NCBI GenBank assembly: GCA_023393475.1
Contig: JAEWLC010000095.1
Coordinates: forward strand, 1-39,219
Reading direction: 5' to 3'
DNA from: Pseudomonadota bacterium
Lineage (GTDB): Bacteria > Pseudomonadota > Alphaproteobacteria > Rhizobiales > Devosiaceae
Length of the DNA: 39,219 nucleotides
In this document: piece by piece, positions 26,921-34,854 of the stretch
Position numbering within the stretch: the first letter of the stretch is position 1
Layout: each line of letters starts with the position of its first letter
Position numbers and translations under genes: made by a program
Notes under the pieces: model-generated
The model's input: the letters and a program-made list of their open reading frames with translations, nothing else
Database searches by the model: none
Told to the model about the DNA's origin: nothing

Positions 26921-28180
26921 TTACTGCTGGTAAGAGCCGGTGCGGTCGGCAACGGCCTGGAGAGCCGCTTCCGGGGTGGCGCTGCCCTGCAGCACCGAAT
27001 CGAAGGCCGAAGCGAGGTCGGCATTGTACTCGGCCATGTAGAGGGCCGGCGGCAGGCCGTGGTTGTTCGGGTTCTTCATCGCGTCGAGCCACACCTTGAA
27101 GTTCGGGATGCCGTCGTAGGCGGCACTATCCACCAGCGACAGGCGACCGGGAAGGTTGGCGAGCACGAGGCTGAACTTTTCCATCGCCGGCGGGCTGAGG
27201 AGGTACTGCAGGAACTCGGCAGCCGCTTCCTTGTTGCCGGTGTTGGTCGGGATGAACATGGTCGACACGTCCGTCCAGGTCGAGCCGTTCAGCTCGGGGG
27301 TCAGGCCCGGAACCTGCACCACGCCCCATTCCATACCGGCATCGGTATTGAACTTGGCGCGCCACTCACCTTCGAACACCATGGCGATCTTGCCCTGCGC
27401 GAACGAGTCCTGCTCCGACATGTAGGGGCCGAAGCCGGCCACAAACTTGTTGTAGGCTGCCGGGGTCACCGGTGCCACGACGTTGTCGTAGAAGAACTGC
27501 ACGGCGGCGACGAAGCCCGGATCGGTCGGGGTCGGCTTGCCGTCGCGGGTCCAGTCACCGCCATGGGCGTAGCCGAGGGTCTTGAGGCCAGCCGAGATAT
27601 CGGTGAGGCCGAGGCCGAGCTGGGTCACGTTGCCTTCGGCATCGACCTTGGTCAGCTTCTTGATGGCGTCGGCGAGTTCGGCGATCGAGGTCGGCGGGGT
27701 GACGCCGGCTTCATCGAGCAACTTCTTGTTGTAGACGAGCTGGAAGTTGTGGGTCGCGATCGGCAGCGAGTAAATCTGGCCGTCGACGACCAGCTGCTGC
27801 ATGGCGCTCTCGGGGAAATCCGAGGTGTCGATATTGAACTCGTTCAGCGGCAGCAGGATGCCCTGGTTCGACCACGACGCGATGTTGGACGCGAAGTTGT
27901 CGGAAATGTCGAAGGCACCCTTGGCGCTCGACATCGAAGCCAGCTGCTTGGTCATGTCGGGGCTCGACACGCCCTTGACTACGATCTTGTCCTGGCTGGC
28001 GTTGAAATCGGTGATGATCTGCTCGAGCGCCGCGCCTTCGGCGCCGCCCCACAGATACGAGAAGGTGATCTCGGTCTTGTCCTGCGCGTAAGCGCCAAGA
28101 GCCCCACCGAACATCATGACCACGCCGAACGCGGTCGACATCGCAGCCTTCGCCGCGTGACCCAGAGCTTTCCGCTCCAT
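26921..28180 (-). CDS. Sugar ABC transporter solute-binding protein (module B)
   Basis: ATG 28180 lies 7 bases after AAGGGAG and is preferred over the TTG six bases further out. The 419-residue protein has a long signal peptide (about residues 1-33, ending AYAQ) and a family 1 binding-protein body (ITFSYLWGGAEG...SSPDMTKQLASM...LVYNKKLLDEAG). It should bind the ligand for permeases 25120 and 25985. A promoter, and inverted operator halves shared with the regulator, lie just upstream. Confidence 0.93.
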   Translation of the reverse strand: MERKALGHAAKAAMSTAFGVVMMFGGALGAYAQDKTEITFSYLWGGAEGAALEQIITDFNASQDKIVVKGVSSPDMTKQLASMSSAKGAFDISDNFASNIASWSNQGILLPLNEFNIDTSDFPESAMQQLVVDGQIYSLPIATHNFQLVYNKKLLDEAGVTPPTSIAELADAIKKLTKVDAEGNVTQLGLGLTDISAGLKTLGYAHGGDWTRDGKPTPTDPGFVAAVQFFYDNVVAPVTPAAYNKFVAGFGPYMSEQDSFAQGKIAMVFEGEWRAKFNTDAGMEWGVVQVPGLTPELNGSTWTDVSTMFIPTNTGNKEAAAEFLQYLLSPPAMEKFSLVLANLPGRLSLVDSAAYDGIPNFKVWLDAMKNPNNHGLPPALYMAEYNADLASAFDSVLQGSATPEAALQAVADRTGSYQQ

Positions 28181-28211
28181 CTGCAATCTCCCTTGGCTCT
28201 ATGCCGGAAAA

Positions 28212-28298
28212 TGGTGTAGCCCAATTTTTTCGAAGCCGTCAACACGGCGTCACATTTGCCTACCAATGAGGCATATTGCTGCAAATTGGAGTATACCA
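28212..28298. promoter_or_regulatory. Divergent control region of module B with inverted half-sites
   Basis: TGGTGTAGCCCAATTT (28212-28227) and, inverted, TGGTATACTCCAATTT (28298-28283) agree at 13 of 16 bases. The first covers the -10 box of a minus-strand promoter: GTTGAC, 17 bases, GCTACA. The second lies upstream of the regulator gene. They are good candidate sites for the HutC-type regulator at 28359. Confidence 0.55.
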
Positions 28299-28358
28299 CT
28301 GCTTGCGGAACGTGCCCGGGCTATGGTTGTATGCGCGCCAGTGAGAGGACCTCGATTC

Positions 28359-29105
28359 ATGGCGGAGATCACCGGAAACGGCCGCGCGGGCAGCAAGGGC
28401 GCCCAATTGCGCGCCTATCTGCTCGGCCTGATCGAAGGCGAGCTGAAGCCGCATGAGAAGCTGCCGACCGAGCGCGAGCTGGCGGAGAACTTCGGCGTCA
28501 CGCGCCTCACGGTGCGGCGGGCGCTCGACCAGCTCGGCTATGAAGGCCGGGTCTATCGCACCCAGGGCGCGGGCACGTTCGTGTCCGAGCCGCGCATCGC
28601 CAAGTCGGTGGAGCTGACCTCGTTCACGCAGGACATGCGGGCGCGGGGGCTGGTGCCCGGCTCGATGGATACGATGGTCGAGGAGATTCCGGCCGGTGCC
28701 GAGATCGGGGCGCGGCTGGCGCTCAGCCCGCGCGACCTCGTCGCCCATATCTCGCGTGTCCGTACCGCCGACGGCGAGCCGATGGCCATCGAGCACACCT
28801 ATGTACCGGCCAAGCTCGCTCCAGGCCTCGCGCAGAAGGCGCTGGAGGGTTCGCTCTACCAGCTGCTCACCGAGACCTATCACCTCAAGATCGAGAAGGC
28901 GGAGCAGTCGATCCACGCCACGGTGCTCGATCCGCCGCTGGCGCGGCTGCTCGGGGTTCCCGAGTTCTCGCCGGCCTTCAAGGTGTCGCGGGTGGCCTTC
29001 GACGCCAAGAACCAGCGCATCGAGTATGCCGAGAGCGTCTATCGCGCCGACCGCTACTCCTACGATTTCGTCATTTTTCGCACGAATAGAGACAAGACCA
29101 ATTGA
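28359..29105 (+). CDS. GntR/HutC-family (UTRA) transcriptional regulator
   Basis: ATG 28359 follows GAGAGGA at 10 bases. A longer form from 28266 would run over the operator region. The 248-residue product has the GntR winged helix at about 10-78 (TERELAENFGVTRLTVRRAL, then GAGTFV) and a UTRA ligand domain. UTRA regulators usually respond to small sugars or sugar phosphates. It faces the module B transporter operon and is joined to the DUF4127 gene by a 4-base overlap (TTGA), so it probably controls both directions. Confidence 0.92.
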   Translation: MAEITGNGRAGSKGAQLRAYLLGLIEGELKPHEKLPTERELAENFGVTRLTVRRALDQLGYEGRVYRTQGAGTFVSEPRIAKSVELTSFTQDMRARGLVPGSMDTMVEEIPAGAEIGARLALSPRDLVAHISRVRTADGEPMAIEHTYVPAKLAPGLAQKALEGSLYQLLTETYHLKIEKAEQSIHATVLDPPLARLLGVPEFSPAFKVSRVAFDAKNQRIEYAESVYRADRYSYDFVIFRTNRDKTN

Positions 29106-30658
29106 CGTCCGCACGTGCCCTCTCACTTGCCTTCCTGCCGCTCGACGAACGACCGGTGAATATAGGCTTGCCGGCGGGCGTCGCCGCCATTGCCGGTGCC
29201 ACGCTGGTGTTGCCGCCCGACGAACTGCTGCCGAAACTGCGCCAGCCGGGCGACGCCGACGGGCTTGGGCGCTGGCTGGAGACGACCGCCGCGACGACGG
29301 GGGCGGTGATCGCTTCGCTCGACATGCTCTGCTATGGCGGGCTGATTGCGGCCCGCACGACGGCCGACACGACGCTCACTGCGCTCGGCCGGCTCGACAC
29401 GCTGCGGCGCCTGCACGCGGCGCATCCGGAGCTGCCGATCTACGCCGTGTCGCTGGTGATGCGGGCCTCCAACTCCTACAACGCGCAGGAAGAGCCCGAA
29501 TACTGGGCACAGCACGGCATGGAGCTGCACAAGCTCGGCGCGCTGCACCACCGTGACCTGCTGGAAGGGCTAGGGCAGTCGTTCGATGGCAATGTCGCCG
29601 AACTCGAAAAGCTGCGTGCCGAACTTCCGGCCGATGTCGTCGCCGATTTCGAGCGGCGGCGGCTGCGCAACCACCACGTAAATCTCGAGGCCATCACGCT
29701 GGCGTCGGAAGGCGCGATCGATCCTCTGCTGATGACCGCCGACGATACGGCCGAGCATTCTGCCGGCTCCCTGGAGCAGGTGTGGCTTAAGCAGTGGAGC
29801 AAGGTGCTGCCGATTGCCGGTGAAGTGCTGATGTATCCGGGGGCCGACGAGGTTGCGGCCGTGCTGGTCGCGCGGCAGCTGGGACATCGCTTCGGCGTTG
29901 TGCCGGAGTTCACCGTCGAGTGTGCCGATCCGCGGGGCATGGAGCGCATCGCCAAGTACGAGAACAGCCCGATGCGCGAGGCGGTCGAGCGGCAGATCCG
30001 GGCCAGCGGCTCGCGCATCGTCGACGATGCGGCCGCGATGGCGCTGGTGGTGCATGCGCCCGATCCGAAGCGGCGCGACCATTGCGGCATGGTGATCGGC
30101 AAGTCCGGCGAGCACGACGCCAGCGGCTCGGCCTTCGACGCCGACGACGAGGCCGAGGCGACGAAGACCGCCGATCTTGTCGAGCAGCTGCTCAAGGCAG
30201 GGCGCGACGTGGCGCTGGCGGACCTCCGCTATTCAAATGGCGGCGATCCGGTCCTGGTCGAGGAATTGCACCGGCGCGGGATCCTCCTCGATATCGTCGC
30301 CTATGGCGGCTGGAACACCGCCGGCAATGCGCTCGGCTCGGTGGTTGCCGCCGCCGCGGCGATCCAGATCGGACGCCGGGCGGGAACGCTGGATGCGGGC
30401 GCCGCCAGGCGGATGCTGCTGCACCGGCTGATCGAGGATTTTGCCTACATGACCCTGGCGCGGCGGCCCTACAATGCCGGCGTCTACACCTTCCAGGATC
30501 GCGACGAGGAAGGGCGGGCCGAAGCTGCGGTCTGCGACGACCTCGACGCGTCGCTGAAGCGGATCACCGGAAACCTCGATCTAGGGATTTCCAGCGTGCG
30601 CTTCCCCTGGCATCGCAGTTTTGAAGTGGATTTCGTGATTACCGGAGACCTCGCATGA
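29102..30658 (+). CDS. DUF4127 family protein
   Basis: The start is TTG 29102, coupled to the stop of the regulator. The 518-residue protein matches the DUF4127 pattern: FLPLDERPVN at 11-20, ASLDMLCYGGLIAAR at 71-85, MRASNSYN, a middle MYPGADEV, then DLRYSNGGD and VAYGGWNTAGNALG. There is no signal peptide. The conserved acids, Asn and Tyr-Gly-Gly segments look enzymatic, but I know of no demonstrated activity. Its position, coupled on both sides to a UTRA regulator and a NanE-like epimerase and facing a sugar transporter with ROK kinase, suggests that it cleaves or modifies the imported sugar inside the cell. Confidence 0.8.
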   Translation: MTSARALSLAFLPLDERPVNIGLPAGVAAIAGATLVLPPDELLPKLRQPGDADGLGRWLETTAATTGAVIASLDMLCYGGLIAARTTADTTLTALGRLDTLRRLHAAHPELPIYAVSLVMRASNSYNAQEEPEYWAQHGMELHKLGALHHRDLLEGLGQSFDGNVAELEKLRAELPADVVADFERRRLRNHHVNLEAITLASEGAIDPLLMTADDTAEHSAGSLEQVWLKQWSKVLPIAGEVLMYPGADEVAAVLVARQLGHRFGVVPEFTVECADPRGMERIAKYENSPMREAVERQIRASGSRIVDDAAAMALVVHAPDPKRRDHCGMVIGKSGEHDASGSAFDADDEAEATKTADLVEQLLKAGRDVALADLRYSNGGDPVLVEELHRRGILLDIVAYGGWNTAGNALGSVVAAAAAIQIGRRAGTLDAGAARRMLLHRLIEDFAYMTLARRPYNAGVYTFQDRDEEGRAEAAVCDDLDASLKRITGNLDLGISSVRFPWHRSFEVDFVITGDLA

Positions 30659-31332
30659 ACCCGGTGCTGAAGAGCCTCGAGCGCCGGCTGATCGTCTCGT
30701 CGCAGGCGATGAACCCGAAAAGCCCGCTGAAGCGCCCCGATATCCTCGCCCTGCTCGCCGAAGCGGCTGAGCTTGGCGGCGCCGGCGGTTTTCGCCTCGA
30801 TGGCGCCGACGTCGTCGCGCTGCTGCGCCCGCGCACAAGACTGCCGATCATCGGGATCGCGAAGGATTATCGCGAGGGCTTTGACAACTATATCACCACG
30901 ACCGTGGCCGACGCGAGGGCGCTGGCCGCTGCCGGTGCCGACATCGTCGCCGTCCAGGCTACGACCGGTTCGCGCCCTGGCGAGAGCTTTGCCGAGATCG
31001 CTGCTGCTGTGCACGAGGCCGGCAAGCTGGTGATGGCCGACATCGCCACCTTCGCGGAAGCCGAAGCCGCGGTGCGCGACGGGGCGGATATCGTCGCAAC
31101 CACCATGGTCGGCCACACCGCCGGGACCGAAGGGCAGGGGCGTCCGCCCTACGACCTCGTCGCGCGGCTGGTCGCCGAGCTCGATGTGCCGGTGATCGTC
31201 GAGGGCGGCATCTGGACGCCCGAACACGTCGCCACCTCGTTCGAGCGCGGCGCCTTCGCCGTGGTCTGCGGTTCGGCCATCACGGCGCCGGATATCATCA
31301 CCGAGCGGCTCGTCGCGGCGATACCGGCGTGA
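30655..31332 (+). CDS. NanE-like N-acylglucosamine-6-phosphate 2-epimerase
   Basis: This 225-residue TIM-barrel protein resembles NanE (N-acetylmannosamine-6-phosphate 2-epimerase): LIVSSQA at 12-18, GIAKDY with Lys70 in the place of the catalytic Lys, ADIATFAEAE, DIVATTMVGHT and VEGGIWTPEH with Glu183, then VCGSAIT. It would turn ManNAc-6-P into GlcNAc-6-P. It overlaps the DUF4127 gene by 4 bases (ATGA). With the ROK kinase it would form the core of an N-acetylmannosamine route. No sialate lyase, nagA or nagB is in the window, so a different sugar remains possible. Confidence 0.82.
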   Translation: MNPVLKSLERRLIVSSQAMNPKSPLKRPDILALLAEAAELGGAGGFRLDGADVVALLRPRTRLPIIGIAKDYREGFDNYITTTVADARALAAAGADIVAVQATTGSRPGESFAEIAAAVHEAGKLVMADIATFAEAEAAVRDGADIVATTMVGHTAGTEGQGRPPYDLVARLVAELDVPVIVEGGIWTPEHVATSFERGAFAVVCGSAITAPDIITERLVAAIPA

Positions 31333-31374
31333 GGTAGGCCGGGTGGGCGAGCATCTTCCCCACCCACCCTCAGT

Positions 31375-31454
31375 CGTCATCCGCGGACTTGATCCGCGGA
31401 CCCAGAGATATCGGCGGCATCCCATGGGTCCCCGGGTCTTCGCCGGGGATGACG
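31375..31454. repeat. 80-bp double-hairpin repeat, copy 4
   Basis: Ends CGTCATCC and GGATGACG; stems CCGCGGA/TCCGCGG on the left (loop CTTGA) and CCCCGG/CCGGGG on the right (loop GTCTTCG), inner arms GGACCCA and TGGGTCC. Stems differ from the other copies but remain paired. It lies between the convergent nanE-like gene and FadR-type gene. Confidence 0.85.
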
Positions 31455-31468
31455 GGGCGTGGGCTCTG

Positions 31469-32158
31469 CTACGCCGCAAACGTCCGGTGCGTTGAGGCGC
31501 GGAAGTGGGCTTCGAGCGCTTCCACCGCGCCTTCGACATCACGGCGCTCGAGGCACTCGATCACCTTGAGGTGCTCCTCGATGGTCTGGAGCAGCGCGCC
31601 GCGGAAGCCGGGGCGGCGATGCACCTGCTGGGCCATGCGGATATTGTCCTGCAACCGCTGGTGGGTGTCGAGGATGGCGCGGTTGCCGAGCGCCTCGACG
31701 ATCTCGCGGTGCATTCGGTTGTCGAGCGCGAGGAAGCGAATCTGTTCGTCCTCGAACGGCCCGCCGTCGGTGAGGCTGCGGCGGCAGTCCTCGTGGCTCA
31801 CGCGCATGTTGGCGAGCCACTCCTCGATGACGGTGTCGCCGAAGCTGCGCAGAGCAAAAACCTCGATCATGATGCGGAACTGGTAGTTCTCGCGGATGAA
31901 TGCGACCTCCGGATAGATGATGCGGATGCCGGTGCGCGGCTTGATCTCGACGAGGCCGAACTCCTCGAGCAACACCAGCGTTTCGCGCAGCGGCGACAGC
32001 GACAGGCCGAGCAATTCGCACAGCTCGTTCTGCGTCACCACCATGCCGGGTGAGAGGGTGCCCTCCTGCATGGCCGCACGGAAACGGCGGTAGCCCTCGT
32101 TGTCGGAACGTACGTCGGTCATCTTCACCGGTTGGTTGGTGGGGGTGGTGGTTCGCAC
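31469..32158 (-). CDS. GntR/FadR-family transcriptional regulator (module C)
   Basis: The 229-residue form starts at GTG 32158. ATG 32122 is an alternative, but neither has a strong ribosome site. The winged helix spans about 20-85 (TQNELCELLGLSLSPLRETL, then LVEIKPRTGIRI). The FCD domain carries the usual histidines (DNRMHREI, IEEHLKVI, LEAHFRA). It is divergent from the ABC operon at 32381, with an inverted repeat between them. The arrangement mirrors the module A regulator at 14499, but the proteins are only moderately alike. Confidence 0.88.
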   Translation of the reverse strand: MRTTTPTNQPVKMTDVRSDNEGYRRFRAAMQEGTLSPGMVVTQNELCELLGLSLSPLRETLVLLEEFGLVEIKPRTGIRIIYPEVAFIRENYQFRIMIEVFALRSFGDTVIEEWLANMRVSHEDCRRSLTDGGPFEDEQIRFLALDNRMHREIVEALGNRAILDTHQRLQDNIRMAQQVHRRPGFRGALLQTIEEHLKVIECLERRDVEGAVEALEAHFRASTHRTFAA

Positions 32159-32286
32159 TTTAGTCTATCAATCCCCCGCTTAGAAATCTCAGCCCGGACG
32201 CCGGAAACACAGGAATCTCCGTGCTTGCGGCGTGTCTCCCGCGTGCCTTGTGATCGACGTTATCGACTCTCGTGTCGCTGCAGGAG

Positions 32287-32324
32287 CTTGACCTGAGATA
32301 TTATTATTGGCCATTAATATCTCA
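32287..32324 (+). promoter_or_regulatory. Module C promoter and inverted-repeat operator
   Basis: CTTGAC at 32287-32292 is an ideal -35 box; the -10 is less clear (CATTAA near 32312-32317). Perfect 10-base arms TGAGATATTA (32294-32303) and TAATATCTCA (32315-32324), 11 bases apart, begin directly after the -35 box. A repressor bound here would block the promoter. Confidence 0.65.
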
Positions 32325-32339
32325 ATGGGGAGTATTGCA

Positions 32340-32381
32340 ATGCAGTCGCTGGGGCATCGCCACGCGGCCGGGGGTCGCTAG
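32340..32381 (+). CDS. Possible 13-residue leader peptide
   Basis: An ATG 7 bases after GGGGAG begins a short frame, MQSLGHRHAAGGR, whose TAG stop shares its last base with the GTG start of the ABC ATPase gene. The ATPase GTG has only a weak site of its own. The likely use is translational coupling. Coding is unproven. Confidence 0.4.
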   Translation: MQSLGHRHAAGGR

Positions 32382-33496
32382 TGGCCGCGGTCGAACTGAG
32401 GAATGTCAGCAAGTCGTTTGGTTCGGTGAACGTCATCAAGGGCGTCGACCTGACCATCGAGAAGGGCGAGTTCGTCGTCTTTGTCGGAGCCTCCGGCTCG
32501 GGCAAGTCGACGCTGCTGCGCATGATCGCGGGGCTCGAGACAGTCTCGGGCGGCGACATCCTGATCGACGGCAAGGACGTGACCTTCGACGAGCCGGCCG
32601 AGCGCGGCATCGCCATGGTGTTCCAGAGCTACGCGCTCTACCCGCACATGAATGTCTACGACAACATCGCCTTCAACCTGCGCCTCGCGCGCTTCGACAA
32701 GGGCGAGATCGACAAGCGGGTGAAGGAGGCGGCGCGCATCCTGAGGCTCAACGACCTGCTCGGCCGCTCGCCGGCGCAGTTGTCGGGCGGGCAGCGCCAG
32801 CGCGTCGCCATCGGTCGCGCCATCGTGCGCAACCCAAAAGTGTTCCTGTTCGACGAACCGCTATCGAACCTCGATGCGGCGCTGCGCGTGCAGATGCGGC
32901 TCGAGATCGAGCGGCTGCACCGCGAGCTCGGCACAACCATGATCTACGTGACCCACGACCAGGTCGAGGCGATGACGCTGGCCGACCGGATCGTGGCGCT
33001 CGATGGCGGCAGGATCCAGCAGGTCGGGCCGCCGCTCGAACTCTATGCGCGGCCGAACAACCTGTTCGTCGCCGGCTTCATCGGCTCGCCCAAGATGAAC
33101 CTGATGCCGGGCAAGGTGCTCAGCGCCTCCGGCGACACGGCGGTGGTCGGGCTCGATGCCAATAGCGGGACGATATTCGAGCTCGGGGCGAAGGGCGTGG
33201 GCGCCGGCGACGCCGTGACGCTGGGCGTCCGGCCCGAGACGGTGGAAGTCGTCGCGGCAGGTGCCGCGGTTCCGGCCGGGCTCACCGCGCTGCCGGCGCG
33301 CGTCGAGTCCGTCGAGCGGCTCGGCAACATCACTTACGCCTATCTCGATGGCGGCACGCCCGAGGTCATCACCGTGCAGGTGACGGGCGATTCCGACCTC
33401 GAACCGGGCCAGCAGGTCCAGGTGGGGCTGAGGCCCGACCAGGTGCATGTCTTCGATGCGGCAGGCTCCGTCATGGCGTCGGCGATCGGCAAATAA
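32381..33496 (+). CDS. Sugar ABC transporter ATP-binding protein (UgpC/MalK type)
   Basis: GTG start. The 371-residue protein has Walker A GASGSGKST (36-44), Q-loop Gln82, signature LSGGQ (134-138), Walker B VFLFDE (154-159) and the switch His192, then a C-terminal TOBE region (NLFVAGFIGSPKMNL and on) typical of MalK, UgpC and MsmK. It powers the permeases at 34855 and 35798. As the only sugar ATPase among three transporters in the window, it might also serve the permeases of module A, whose EAA loops are similar. Confidence 0.95.
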   Translation: MAAVELRNVSKSFGSVNVIKGVDLTIEKGEFVVFVGASGSGKSTLLRMIAGLETVSGGDILIDGKDVTFDEPAERGIAMVFQSYALYPHMNVYDNIAFNLRLARFDKGEIDKRVKEAARILRLNDLLGRSPAQLSGGQRQRVAIGRAIVRNPKVFLFDEPLSNLDAALRVQMRLEIERLHRELGTTMIYVTHDQVEAMTLADRIVALDGGRIQQVGPPLELYARPNNLFVAGFIGSPKMNLMPGKVLSASGDTAVVGLDANSGTIFELGAKGVGAGDAVTLGVRPETVEVVAAGAAVPAGLTALPARVESVERLGNITYAYLDGGTPEVITVQVTGDSDLEPGQQVQVGLRPDQVHVFDAAGSVMASAIGK

Positions 33497-33532
33497 TCCG
33501 GCGAAGCCGGAGACATAACAGGAGGAGAGACT

Positions 33533-34798
33533 ATGTTTCATTCCAGGACCGCGGCACTTGCCGGCGGCGTCGCACTGAGCCTGATGGCCAGCACTGCGAT
33601 GGCCCAGGACGTGGTGACGCTGAACGTGTGGTCGGACACGCCGCGCCTTGCCATGTTCGATCTCTATGACCAGACCCACGAAAACGTGGCGCTCAAGGTC
33701 ACGACGGTGGCCCCGGCCGACCTGATCGCCAAGATCCAGCTGGCGCTCCAGGCCAAGAGCGAAGTGCCGGACGTCATCTTCATGGGCGACGTCGGCTTCA
33801 CGTCCCAGCTCGCCACCCGGCGCTCGAACTACATGCTCGACCTGACCGACAAGGTGCCGCAGGCGCTGCAGGACGAGTTCTATCCCAACGGCAACGCGCC
33901 CTGCCTCGTGAACGGCAAGCTGCTGTGCCTGCGCAACGACCTCGCGCATGATCTGATCTGGTACGACAAGCCGGCGATGGAAGCGCTCGGCAAGGCCGTG
34001 CCGACCACCTGGGCCGAGTACGAGGCGCTGGGTGCCGAGCTCGGGCCGCAGGGCTACGTGCTCGGTTCGGCCACCGAGGCCGGCCTGCTCACCGCCATGC
34101 TGGTATCCGACGGCTGCGACCTCGCCATGCCGGTCGATGGCAAGGACGATGTGCTGAAGATCGACCTCACCACCGAGCAGTGCCTCAAGCCGGCGCGCCT
34201 CATCGACGCGATGGTGGCGAATGGCAGCCTGAGCAAGATCGGCGTGTTCGAGCCCGATTTCGTCAACCTCGCCAAGACCGGCAAGGTGCCGCTGATGATC
34301 GGCCCGACCTGGTACGGCGAATACGTGATCAAGCCGACCTACGAATGGCCCGCCGGCAAGCTCGCCGCAGCGCTGCCGCTGAAGTGGGACGACCAGGACA
34401 AGCCGCTCACCTGGAGCTGGGGCGGTGGCACCTATGGTGGCTGGAAGGACACCGCGCATCCGGCCGAGGTGGTCGACGTGATCCAGTGGATGGCCACTGA
34501 CGTTGCCAACCAGACCAATGCCGTGACCCTGCCGGCGCACAAGCCGTCGTCGATCGCGTGGGGCGCACGCCTCGCGTCCGACGAATACTACGCCACCCCG
34601 GACGTGTTCGACGTGCATGTCGCCGCGGCCGAGTTCAGCCACCCCGGCTACAAGAGCCTGCGCATCAACGTGGCCGAGGCGATCGCCAAGACCGTGACGC
34701 AGTCCGTCGCTACCGGCGGCACTGTCGAGGCGGCCCTTCCGGCGCTGCAGAACGAGCTCGTCAGCCTCGCCAAGCTCAACGGCTATCAGGTCGAGTAA
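33533..34798 (+). CDS. Sugar ABC transporter solute-binding protein (module C)
   Basis: This 421-residue protein has a signal peptide (residues 1-24, ending AMAQ) and a binding-protein body. GGAGGAGA precedes the ATG. It is a paralogue of the protein at 16471: shared CLRNDLAHDLIWYD, PTTWAEYEALG and a common C-terminal pattern (NELVSLAKLNGYQVE versus NEAQVVGYTVE). A strong hairpin separates it from the permease genes. The ligand is unknown, probably an oligosaccharide or uronide-type sugar given the linked dehydratase. Confidence 0.93.
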   Translation: MFHSRTAALAGGVALSLMASTAMAQDVVTLNVWSDTPRLAMFDLYDQTHENVALKVTTVAPADLIAKIQLALQAKSEVPDVIFMGDVGFTSQLATRRSNYMLDLTDKVPQALQDEFYPNGNAPCLVNGKLLCLRNDLAHDLIWYDKPAMEALGKAVPTTWAEYEALGAELGPQGYVLGSATEAGLLTAMLVSDGCDLAMPVDGKDDVLKIDLTTEQCLKPARLIDAMVANGSLSKIGVFEPDFVNLAKTGKVPLMIGPTWYGEYVIKPTYEWPAGKLAAALPLKWDDQDKPLTWSWGGGTYGGWKDTAHPAEVVDVIQWMATDVANQTNAVTLPAHKPSSIAWGARLASDEYYATPDVFDVHVAAAEFSHPGYKSLRINVAEAIAKTVTQSVATGGTVEAALPALQNELVSLAKLNGYQVE

Positions 34799-34805
34799 CG
34801 ACAAC

Positions 34806-34833
34806 GGGGCGCGGGGGCAAACCCCCGCGTCCC
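34806..34833 (+). promoter_or_regulatory. Hairpin after solute-binding gene (mRNA-stabilising or attenuator)
   Basis: A 12-bp stem with one G.U pair and loop CAAA, 7 bases after the stop codon and 21 before the permease start. No T-tract follows. It occupies the same place as the hairpin at 17759 in module A. Confidence 0.65.
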
Positions 34834-34854
34834 GCTCAACGTGACGGGGCGGCA

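Noticed and set aside
26468..28219. A 583-codon plus-strand frame opposite the module B permease and binding protein
   Set aside because: It is antisense to two well-recognised transporter genes, and its His/Arg/Glu-rich composition is that of a shadow frame.
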